From Sphaerisporangium corydalis (lineage in GTDB: Bacteria > Actinomycetota > Actinomycetes > Streptosporangiales > Streptosporangiaceae), in assembly GCF_025506355.1 (NCBI RefSeq), contig NZ_JANZYP010000065.1, positions 1-58,524 on the forward strand: 58,524 nt of DNA, in the 5' to 3' direction. The notes under the pieces are model-generated. The model was not told where the DNA came from. It made no database searches and was given only the letters and a program-made list of their open reading frames with translations. Below are positions 52,077 to 58,524 of this stretch, in pieces. Each line of letters starts with the position of its first letter. Position 1 is the first letter of the stretch. A program made the translations under genes and the position numbers.

Positions 52077-52871
52077 ATGATCGCGATTCTCGGAACCGGC
52101 AAGATGGGCGAGGCCCTGCTGTCCGGGCTGCTGCGTGCCGGCGTCGACCCGGGTGAGATCATCGCCACCGCCCGCCGCGAGGAACGGGCCCGCTCGCTGC
52201 GCGAGCGCCATGGTGTGCGGGTGGTGTCCAACAGCGAGGCCGCCGAGATCGCCGACACGCTGATCATCGCGGTCAAGCCGCAGGACATGGGGGCCCTGCT
52301 CGCCGAGATCGCCTCCCACGTGCCTCCGGGCCGGCTGGTGATCTCGGTCGCGGCCGGCATCACGACGTCCTTCGTGGAGTCGCGCCTCGGCGACGAGGTG
52401 CCCGTCGTGCGGGTCATGTCCAACACGCCGGTCCTGGTCGACGAGGCCATGAGCGTCATCTCGGCCGGGGCCCACGCCTCCGAGATCCACCTCAAGCACA
52501 CCGAAGACCTGCTGAGCCCGGTCGGCAAGGTGCTGCGCATCCCCGAGTCCCAGCAGGACGCGGCGACCGCGCTCTCCGGCAGCGGCCCGGCGTACTTCTT
52601 CTACCTGGTCGAGGCCATGGTCGACGCGGGCATCCTGCTGGGCATGCCGCGCGCGGCGGCCCTCGACATGGTGACCCAGTCGATCGTCGGCGCGGCGATC
52701 ATGCTGCGCGACTCGGGCGAGCATCCCGTCATCCTGCGCGAGGCCGTCACCTCGCCGGGTGGCACCACCATCTCCGCGATCGCGGAGCTGGAGCGCCACA
52801 GCGTCCGCGCGGCCTTCCTCGCCGCCATCGAGGCGGCCCGCGACCGCAGCCGCCAGCTCGCCTCCGGCTGA
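52077..52871 (+). CDS. proC: pyrroline-5-carboxylate reductase
   Basis: The 264-residue enzyme makes proline from P5C. The NAD(P) site is MIAILGTGKMGEALLSGLLR, and the C-terminal signature is in ALSGSGPAYFFYLVEAM and EAVTSPGGTTISAIAELER. It is located beside the proline dehydrogenase, the opposite reaction, but with its own likely promoter, so the two need not be co-regulated. It starts at ATG 52077. Confidence 0.96.
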   Translation: MIAILGTGKMGEALLSGLLRAGVDPGEIIATARREERARSLRERHGVRVVSNSEAAEIADTLIIAVKPQDMGALLAEIASHVPPGRLVISVAAGITTSFVESRLGDEVPVVRVMSNTPVLVDEAMSVISAGAHASEIHLKHTEDLLSPVGKVLRIPESQQDAATALSGSGPAYFFYLVEAMVDAGILLGMPRAAALDMVTQSIVGAAIMLRDSGEHPVILREAVTSPGGTTISAIAELERHSVRAAFLAAIEAARDRSRQLASG

Positions 52872-52890
52872 CCGCCCCGTGCCGGCCGGG

Positions 52891-53112
52891 TCAGTGGTCG
52901 GGGGAGGTCAGTCGGAGGAACTCCTCCAGTGACAGGCGGCCGTCGCCGTCGGAGTCGGCGTTCTGGTCCAGGGCGCCGAGGGCCTCCGCGGGCAGGTGCG
53001 GGAAGTGCTCGGCGAACTCCGCGTGGGTGATGAAGCCGTCACCGTCGCTGTCGATCGACTCGAACTGGCGCTTGAGCTGGGCCCATCGCTGATCAGCGGG
53101 TACTGCGGACAA
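52891..53112 (-). CDS. small EF-hand calcium-binding protein
   Basis: The 73-residue product has two canonical 12-residue EF-hand loops: DSDGDGFITHAE and DSDGDGRLSLEE, each with the Dx-Dx-DG pattern and a terminal Glu. It is a single-domain CabD-like Ca2+ binder, soluble. The start is uncertain: TTG 53112 is supported by GGAGG 14 bp upstream and a -10-like TAGGGT at 53162-53157; the longer frame adds Arg/Gly-rich sequence with no family match. Confidence 0.75.
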   Translation of the reverse strand: MSAVPADQRWAQLKRQFESIDSDGDGFITHAEFAEHFPHLPAEALGALDQNADSDGDGRLSLEEFLRLTSPDH

Positions 53113-53402
53113 GGAGAACCGCCTCCGGCGCGAGTAGTTACCTGGTACGCCGAACACCCTAGTTCGCCCATCCCCCCGAACGAGCACGACCCACCCCGAA
53201 CCACCAGCATCAGCGCGGCCTGGTGGGACGTCGCGCTGCCGTCGCGCGGTGCCGGCCGGTGGGGTGCGGGTGGCCGGGGGTGGGGCCAATGGTTAGGAAA
53301 CCTTGCTAATAGAGTGCTGCGTGACCGGGGGTGGAACAGGACACGGCGACATGGGGGCATCGTGGCAGGGGCCGCTGACATGACCGACCCGGCGACCGAA
53401 CC

Positions 53403-54929
53403 ATGACCACGGACGACCGGCCTACCGACCACCTACCGGAAACCCACGGCCGGACAGCGGGGGCGGACGACCGGACGGTGATGGACGGCCGAGCACCAGA
53501 GGCGGGCCAAGCCGTGTCGGACGATCGAGCCGGGACGGCCGACCGGGCGATGGCGGAAGGTTCGGCACCGGTGGTGGGTGATGTGGGTGTGCTGGGGGCC
53601 GTGGGGGCGGACGATCGAGCGGGGACGGGCGATCGGGTGGTGGCGGACGGCTTGGGGCCGGTGGTGGGTGATGTGGGTGTGCTGGGGGCGGACGATCGGG
53701 CGGTGGCGGATGGCCTAGCGCCAGTGGTGGGGGCGGCGGTTTGGACGCGGGAGTTCGGGCTGTTCTTCACGGCTCGGTCGGTGTCGATGCTCGGCTCCGC
53801 CATGGTGCCGGTCGCGACCTCGCTCGGGGTGCTCCAGGCCGGGTACGGGGCCAGTGGCGTCGGGTTCACGCTCGCGTCCTCGATGGTGCCGATGGCCGTG
53901 CTCGTCCTGTTCGGCGGGGTGTTCGCCGACCGGTTCACGCCGCGCCGGATGATGGTCGGCGCCGACCTGGTCCGCCTGGTCTCCCAGACGCTGACGGCGG
54001 TGCTGTTCCTCGCGGGCACGCCCGCCCTGTGGCAGCTCATGGCCATCTCCGCCGTCAACGGCACCGCCGCCGCGATGTTCCAGCCCGGCATGGCCAGCCT
54101 CGTCCCCCAGATCGCCAGGGACGTGCAGCGCGCCGTCGCCACCCAGCGCACCTCCGAGTCCCTGATGCTGCTGATCGGCCCCTCGGTCGCGGGGCTGCTG
54201 GTGGCGTTCGCCGACGTGGGCGTGGTGTTCCTGATCGACGCGGCCGGTTTCGGCGTGAGCGCCGTGTGCCTCGCCCTCCTGCGGCTCAGGGCCGTCCCGA
54301 AGGTGGCCGAGGACGAGTCGATATGGGCGAACCTCAAGGAGGGGTGGCGGGAGTTCGGCTCCCGCACCTGGATGTGGGGCGTGATCGTCATCTGGGCGGT
54401 GATGGGCATCGCGGTCTTCGGCCCGGTCCTCCCGATCGGCGCCACCCTGATCAACGCCTCGTACCACGCGACCGGGTACGGCTTCGTCACCTCGGCTTTC
54501 GGGGCGGGCACGATCCTCGGCGGCCTGGTCGCGATGAGGGTCGAACCGGGGCGCCCGCTCGCCGCCGGGGCCACGGCCATGTTCCTGTTCTCACTGGAAC
54601 CGCTGTCGATCACGCTGAACCTGCCGCTGCCCCTCATGGCCGCCTGCCATCTCGCCGCGGGCACCGGGTACGCCTTCTGGGGCGTCATGTGGATGACCAG
54701 CGTGCAGACCCAGGTGGCGCCCGAGGTGCTGAACCGCGTGCACGCGTACGAGGTCGCGGGCTCGGTGATGGCCGTGCCCGTCGGCCAGGCCCTCTCCGGC
54801 CCGGTGGCCTCCGTGGTGGGCGCCAGGGAGGTGCTGGCGGTCTCGTCGGTGATCGCCGTGGCGGGATGCGGCGTCATGCTGGCGGTCCCCGCCATCCGCC
54901 GCCTGCGCCGCGCCCCCGCGCTCCGCTAA
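53403..54929 (+). CDS. MFS exporter with repetitive N-terminal extension
   Basis: The 508-residue protein has an acidic, repetitive N-terminus of about 112 residues, then the twelve-helix MFS_3 fold (FGLFFTARSVSMLGSAMVPV, ADRFTPRRMMVGADLVRLV, SESLMLLIGPSVAGLLVA), related to EntS-type exporters of siderophores and other small molecules. The N-terminal part repeats a 30-residue unit with APVVGDVGVLGA and GPVVGDVGVLGA. The substrate is unknown. The start ATG 53403 follows an earlier GACCG... with no strong ribosome site, and a later start inside the repeats cannot be excluded. Confidence 0.85.
   Translation: MTTDDRPTDHLPETHGRTAGADDRTVMDGRAPEAGQAVSDDRAGTADRAMAEGSAPVVGDVGVLGAVGADDRAGTGDRVVADGLGPVVGDVGVLGADDRAVADGLAPVVGAAVWTREFGLFFTARSVSMLGSAMVPVATSLGVLQAGYGASGVGFTLASSMVPMAVLVLFGGVFADRFTPRRMMVGADLVRLVSQTLTAVLFLAGTPALWQLMAISAVNGTAAAMFQPGMASLVPQIARDVQRAVATQRTSESLMLLIGPSVAGLLVAFADVGVVFLIDAAGFGVSAVCLALLRLRAVPKVAEDESIWANLKEGWREFGSRTWMWGVIVIWAVMGIAVFGPVLPIGATLINASYHATGYGFVTSAFGAGTILGGLVAMRVEPGRPLAAGATAMFLFSLEPLSITLNLPLPLMAACHLAAGTGYAFWGVMWMTSVQTQVAPEVLNRVHAYEVAGSVMAVPVGQALSGPVASVVGAREVLAVSSVIAVAGCGVMLAVPAIRRLRRAPALR
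53568..53689 (+). repeat. 90-bp-period direct repeat in the MFS N-terminus
   Basis: CCGGTGGTGGGTGATGTGGG and the following 12 bases (32 bp in all) recur exactly at 53568-53599 and 53658-53689. The 90-bp period equals 30 codons, so the frame is kept. Confidence 0.9.
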
Positions 54930-55003
54930 CGCCGCCCGGCCCTGGATTTTCGCGCCGTCCCCCTGATCACCGGGGGCCCAGGCGGGGGGACGGGTCGTCC
55001 TCC

Positions 55004-55009
55004 TACGAT
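55004..55009 (+). promoter_or_regulatory. -10 element of the adaptor-ATPase-permease operon
   Basis: TACGAT, with 7 bases to GTG 55017, indicates a leaderless transcript. It also supports GTG 55017 over ATG 55008. Confidence 0.5.
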
Positions 55010-55016
55010 GGGCCGG

Positions 55017-56429
55017 GTGACGGTTCGTCGCGGTATCCCCCCGCTTCTCATAGGCCTCACCTTGGTGCTCTCGGCCTGCTCGCAGGACGAGACGCCCAAA
55101 GTGCAGATCGGTACGGCCAAGTACGGCCCGGTGAGCGAGGTCGTCGAGGCGCCCGCGACCGTCGGCGCCCGCGCCACGGCCACGCTGCGCTCTCCGGCGG
55201 CGGGCACGGTCGCCCGGCTGTACGTCCACGACGGCGACTCGGTCGACAAGGGAGAGATCCTCGCCAGGATCAGCTCACCGCAGGCCGAGGACCAGCTCGA
55301 ACAGGCGCGCAAGGCGGAGAGGCAGGCGTCCAGGCCGGTCAGGATGGGCGGCGGGGTCGCGGCGCCCAGCATCCGGCTCGCCGGCCTGAGCACCACCTCG
55401 TCCCTCGACCGTAAGGTCGCCCAGGGCTTCGCCAGGGCGCGCGCGGCGGCCAAGAAGATCAAGGACCCGCAGGTGCGGACGCAACTGCTGGCCGCCATCG
55501 ACTCGGCCCGGACCCAGCACCGCGCGCAGCGGGCCGCGCTGAACCAGATCACCCAAGGACTGACCCGCTCGGTCAACCAGGTGCTGTCCCAGGTGAGCGG
55601 CCAGATCGGCGCCGGGCTGGGCGGGCTGGCGTCGTCCATGTCCTCCCTTCAGGCCGCCTCCAGGTCCCAGGCGAAGACGGCGGTCAGGCTCGCGTCGAGC
55701 ACCGTCAAGGGCCTGGTGGTCAAGGCCCCCTTCGGCGGGGTCGTCACGCTCGGCGGCGCCTCGGGCGGCGGCGCCCCCGGCCTCGGCTCCCTGATCGGCC
55801 AGCTCCCCGCGGGGCTGGCCGGGCAGGCGGGGGCCGCCGCGGGCTCCTCGGGGAACGCCGGAGCCGCCACCTCCGGGGGCACGATCGCCACCGGCGTCCC
55901 GGTCGCGGCGGGCGACGCGATCGCGACCGTGACCGACGTGTCCAAGCTGACCCTGTCCGCCGACGTGGACGAGACCGACGTGCTCCTGGTCACGCCAGGC
56001 GTGAAGGCCGAGGTCGAGCTCGACGCGGTGACGGGGGCCGCGTACGGCGCCAAGGTCACCGGGGTGGGCGTGACCCCGAAGGAGGGCACGACGGGCGGGG
56101 TGAGCTACCCCGTACGGCTCGCGCTCGGCAAGGGCGCCTACGACGACGGGGGCGGGGCGCCGGTACCGAAGCCCGGTATGAGCGCGGTCGTCCGGCTCAC
56201 CGTGCGCGAGTCGCCGGACGCGGTGGCGGTGCCGGCGTCGAGCATCGTGACCAGCGGCAAGGAGACGGTGCTGTGGGTGGTGCGTGCCGACGGGTCGGCC
56301 GAACGCAGGGTGGTCAAGCTCGGGGCGCAGGGTGACGACGTCGTCGAGGTCGCCCGGGGTCTGACGGCAGGCGAGCGGATCGTCGTCAGGGGCGCCGACA
56401 CCGTGCGCCCGGGCCAGAAGCTCACGTGA
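55017..56429 (+). CDS. HlyD/MacA-like efflux adaptor lipoprotein
   Basis: The 470-residue protein has a lipoprotein signal (LLIGLTLVLSACSQ, lipobox LSAC), a biotinyl-lipoyl half (RSPAAGTVARLYVHDGDSVD), a long coiled-coil/linker with a Gly/Ala-rich insert (about 250-300) and barrel domains (ADVDETDVLLVTPGVKAEVE, GVSYPVRLALG). This is the adaptor of a MacAB-type exporter, here in a Gram-positive without an outer membrane. GTG 55017 lies 7 bp from a -10 box; the stop overlaps the ATPase gene. Confidence 0.9.
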   Translation: MTVRRGIPPLLIGLTLVLSACSQDETPKVQIGTAKYGPVSEVVEAPATVGARATATLRSPAAGTVARLYVHDGDSVDKGEILARISSPQAEDQLEQARKAERQASRPVRMGGGVAAPSIRLAGLSTTSSLDRKVAQGFARARAAAKKIKDPQVRTQLLAAIDSARTQHRAQRAALNQITQGLTRSVNQVLSQVSGQIGAGLGGLASSMSSLQAASRSQAKTAVRLASSTVKGLVVKAPFGGVVTLGGASGGGAPGLGSLIGQLPAGLAGQAGAAAGSSGNAGAATSGGTIATGVPVAAGDAIATVTDVSKLTLSADVDETDVLLVTPGVKAEVELDAVTGAAYGAKVTGVGVTPKEGTTGGVSYPVRLALGKGAYDDGGGAPVPKPGMSAVVRLTVRESPDAVAVPASSIVTSGKETVLWVVRADGSAERRVVKLGAQGDDVVEVARGLTAGERIVVRGADTVRPGQKLT

Positions 56430-57301
56430 TGACACACCCGGCCTCCGGCGGACCGGACCTGCCCGGCGAGGGCGGCGGGATGGACGGCCCATGGACGAGC
56501 GCGGGGTCGCGCCACAGGGACGGTGAGGGGGGCGTACCTGGGAGTGCGGGGGCGCGTCGTGGGGATGGTGGAGCGGGCGGTGAGGGCGAGGGCGGGGCGC
56601 CCGCGTTCGAGGCGGTCGAGCTTGCTCGGTCCTACCGGCTGGAGGGGGTCTCGGTCGACGCGCTGCGCGGGGTGAGCCTGCGGATCGACCAGGGTGAGTT
56701 CGTCGCCATCCTCGGCCCGTCCGGGTCCGGCAAGTCGACGCTCATGCACCTGCTCGGCTGCCTGGACCGGCCGACCGCGGGCACGCTGCGGGTCAACGGG
56801 GTGGACGTCTCCACGCTGGACGACACCGGCCTCGCGGAGCTGCGCAACCAGGCCGTCGGGTTCGTGTTCCAGTCGTTCCACCTGCTCGGCCGCACCTCGG
56901 CGCTGGAGAACGTGGCGCTGCCCCTGGTGTACCGGGGGGTGGCGAAGGCCGAACGGCGCGAGCGGGCGCGGCGGGCGCTGGAATCGGTGGGCCTGGCGCA
57001 CCGGCTGGACCACCGGCCGTCCCAGATGTCGGGCGGCGAGCAGCAGCGGGTGGCGATCGCGCGTGCGCTGGTCGGCGACCCGAGGGTGGTGCTGGCCGAC
57101 GAGCCGACGGGCAACCTGGACTCGAAGAGCGGCCAGGAGGTGATGGGCATCCTCAGTGACCTCAACTCCGAACGCGGGGTGGCGGTGGTCCTGGTCACCC
57201 ACGAGCGCGAGGTCGCCGACCTGGCCCGGCGCCGGATCCACGTACGCGACGGCCGCATCGAACTCGACACCGCGAACGAGCGTGAGGGTGGCGTGTCGTG
57301 A
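56429..57301 (+). CDS. MacB-like ABC transporter ATPase
   Basis: The 290-residue ATPase has a Gly/Ser-rich N-terminus of about 50 residues, then Walker A GPSGSGKSTLMHLLG, the Q-loop FVFQSFHLL, signature MSGGEQQRVAIARAL, Walker B VVLADEPTGNLDS and the switch in VLVTHERE. The CLDRPTAG and GNLDSKSG segments are typical of the LolD/MacB group. ATG 56429 shares its A with the adaptor stop (TGATG); GTG 56426 is the alternative. The gene ends in a GTGA overlap with the permease gene. Confidence 0.93.
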   Translation: MTHPASGGPDLPGEGGGMDGPWTSAGSRHRDGEGGVPGSAGARRGDGGAGGEGEGGAPAFEAVELARSYRLEGVSVDALRGVSLRIDQGEFVAILGPSGSGKSTLMHLLGCLDRPTAGTLRVNGVDVSTLDDTGLAELRNQAVGFVFQSFHLLGRTSALENVALPLVYRGVAKAERRERARRALESVGLAHRLDHRPSQMSGGEQQRVAIARALVGDPRVVLADEPTGNLDSKSGQEVMGILSDLNSERGVAVVLVTHEREVADLARRRIHVRDGRIELDTANEREGGVS

Positions 57302-58482
57302 GGACCGCTGAGGCGTTCCGGATGGCGCTGGAGGCGCTGCGGGTCAACCGGCTGCGCAGCGCGCTCACGATGTTCGGCGTCGTGATCGGGGTGTCGGCCG
57401 TGGTCATCCTGGTCGCGATCGGGACCGGCGCCAAGGAGGCGATCGAGCGGGAGATCGCCGGGCTGGGGAGCAACATCATCCTGGTGGTCCCCGGCCAGGT
57501 GGGGCTCGGGGCCGCGCCCACGCAGAGCCGCCTCAACCTGGCGGACGTCGCGTTCGTCCGCCGCGTGGTCGGCGACCCCTCGAAGGTCACGGTGGCCGTC
57601 AACTCGGGCGAGTCCGTACGGGTCGGGCGCGTCGAGGTCTTCGCCACGCTCACCGGGACCGACGAGAACCTGCCCAACATCTTCGACAGGCCGCTGCGCC
57701 GGGGCCGGTACCTCAGCGCCACCGACGTGGACACGCGGCGGCGGGTCGCGGTCCTCGGCTCGGAGGTGGGGGCCAAGCTCTTCGGGGACGTCGACCCGAT
57801 CGGCCGCCAGGTCACGATCTCGGGCGTGCGGTTCCGGGTGATCGGCCTGTACCAGCCGGTCGGCGCGACGTTCGGGGTGGCACGTGACCAGGAGGTGCAC
57901 GTCCCCGTCACGACGGCCCAGCGCCTGATCGGGCTGTCGCGCATCAACGGCATCGCGGTCGGCGCGTCGGGGCCGGACGAGATCGAGCCGCTGCGGCAGC
58001 GGGTCGTCCAGGGGCTGAGCGGGCGGTATCCGGGCGAACGGTTCAGCGCCGTCACCCAGACGCAGCTTCTCGGGACCATCGGGAGCGTGCTGGGCATGCT
58101 CACCGGCGTCCTGGCGGCCATCGCGGGCATCTCGCTGCTGGTCGGGGGGGTCGGGGTGTCGAACATCATGCTGGTCAGCGTCCGGGAGCGCACGCGGGAG
58201 ATCGGCCTGCGCAAGGCGCTCGGCGCCCGGCAGCGTGATGTCCTCGGGCAGTTCCTCATCGAGGCGGTGCTGCTGACCACGATCGGCGGTGTGCTCGGCA
58301 TCCTGCTCGGCGTCGGCGGTTCCCTGCTGATCCAGGCGGTGTCCCCGGTCCCGGCGGCGATCACCTGGTGGTCGATCGCCCTGGCGTTCGGCGTCTCGGT
58401 CGCGGTCGGCGTCTTCTTCGGCGTCGCCCCCGCCCGCCGCGCCGCCCGCCTCGACCCCGTCATAGCCCTCCGCGCCGAATAA
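57298..58482 (+). CDS. MacB/FtsX-like ABC permease
   Basis: The 394-residue permease has an N-terminal membrane helix (LRSALTMFGVVIGVSAVVIL), a large extracellular MacB_PCD domain (about 50-260), and three C-terminal helices (SVLGMLTGVLAAIAGISLLV, AVLLTTIGGVLGILLGV, IALAFGVSVAVGVFFGV) with the FtsX signature ERTREIGLRKALGAR. With the adaptor and ATPase it forms a MacAB-type export complex of unknown substrate. GTG 57298 overlaps the ATPase stop by 4 bases. Confidence 0.93.
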   Translation: MRTAEAFRMALEALRVNRLRSALTMFGVVIGVSAVVILVAIGTGAKEAIEREIAGLGSNIILVVPGQVGLGAAPTQSRLNLADVAFVRRVVGDPSKVTVAVNSGESVRVGRVEVFATLTGTDENLPNIFDRPLRRGRYLSATDVDTRRRVAVLGSEVGAKLFGDVDPIGRQVTISGVRFRVIGLYQPVGATFGVARDQEVHVPVTTAQRLIGLSRINGIAVGASGPDEIEPLRQRVVQGLSGRYPGERFSAVTQTQLLGTIGSVLGMLTGVLAAIAGISLLVGGVGVSNIMLVSVRERTREIGLRKALGARQRDVLGQFLIEAVLLTTIGGVLGILLGVGGSLLIQAVSPVPAAITWWSIALAFGVSVAVGVFFGVAPARRAARLDPVIALRAE

Positions 58483-58524
58483 CCCGACCCCCCGGGCCCC
58501 GACCCCCCGACCCCCCGGGCCCCG
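58483..58524. other. C-rich repeat tail at the window edge
   Basis: The last bases repeat GACCCCCCGGGCCCCG twice with a short GACCCCCC between. Coding features end at 58482. It is too short to interpret, but it would be G-rich on the - strand. Confidence 0.5.

Overview
The window is about 58.5 kb of very GC-rich DNA packed with short-spaced genes, GTG starts, 4-nt stop/start overlaps and leaderless promoters. It reads as a chromosomal segment of a filamentous actinomycete. The bldG/anti-sigma locus beside a tad-type pilus cluster and a proton pyrophosphatase, the Scr1-type XRE regulator with DUF397 partners, and the HspR-controlled dnaK operon all point to the Streptosporangiales/Streptomycetales; a Streptosporangiaceae member is my best guess. 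I see no rRNA or tRNA gene, no CRISPR array and no transposase.

Layout. 1-4.1 kb: downstream half of a Tad/Flp pilus locus (TadB-like and TadC-like membrane proteins, a DUF4244 pilin-like peptide, two TadE-like pseudopilins); the secretion ATPase gene would lie off the left edge. 4.1-7.5 kb: a convergent DECH-box helicase with DUF1998-type cysteines, then divergent BldG and an HATPase anti-sigma factor. 7.5-11 kb: a 1.1-kb gene-poor stretch and the K+-independent membrane pyrophosphatase. 11-20 kb: SixA phosphatase, SerB, an OlsB/PlsC-like acyltransferase pair that may make ornithine lipid, a secreted protein, a QueA/SDR pair and a GAF histidine kinase/NarL regulator pair. 20-27 kb: an orphan ABC ATPase, SPFH protein, TauE transporter, a DUF2231-Rieske fusion, an HD nucleotidase-like protein and a molybdopterin oxidoreductase.

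27.5-30.4 kb: the most accessory-looking segment. It holds two coupled genes of uncertain function, one resembling the membrane end of a conjugative FtsK/TraB protein without its ATPase, an AT-richer 470-bp intergenic region, and an XRE regulator followed by two DUF397 proteins. 30.4-41.6 kb: fur-like/katA peroxide operon, CapA-like lipoprotein, an EphD-type hydrolase-dehydrogenase fusion with a TetR regulator, an AraC regulator divergent from a DHA2 drug exporter (with a 3 x 32 bp repeat between them), small membrane proteins, and a secreted glycine-rich protein.

41.7-48.6 kb: a heat-shock cluster in the order dnaK-grpE-dnaJ-hspR-clpB, with two HAIR operators upstream of dnaK. 48.7-58.5 kb: a lipoprotein, a secreted tripeptidyl-aminopeptidase-like hydrolase, proline dehydrogenase and pyrroline-5-carboxylate reductase separated by two DnaA-box-like sites, an EF-hand protein, an MFS exporter with a repetitive N-terminus, and a MacAB-like adaptor/ATPase/permease operon.

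Most of the window is recognisable core or common actinobacterial content. The less explained items are the repeat-bearing insertion in the TadC-like protein, the G-quadruplex-prone segment at the helicase stop codon, the 1.1-kb stretch before hppA, the truncated transfer/XRE/DUF397 segment, the 32-bp repeats, and the glycine-rich secreted protein. All assignments come from reading the sequence; no database search was run.
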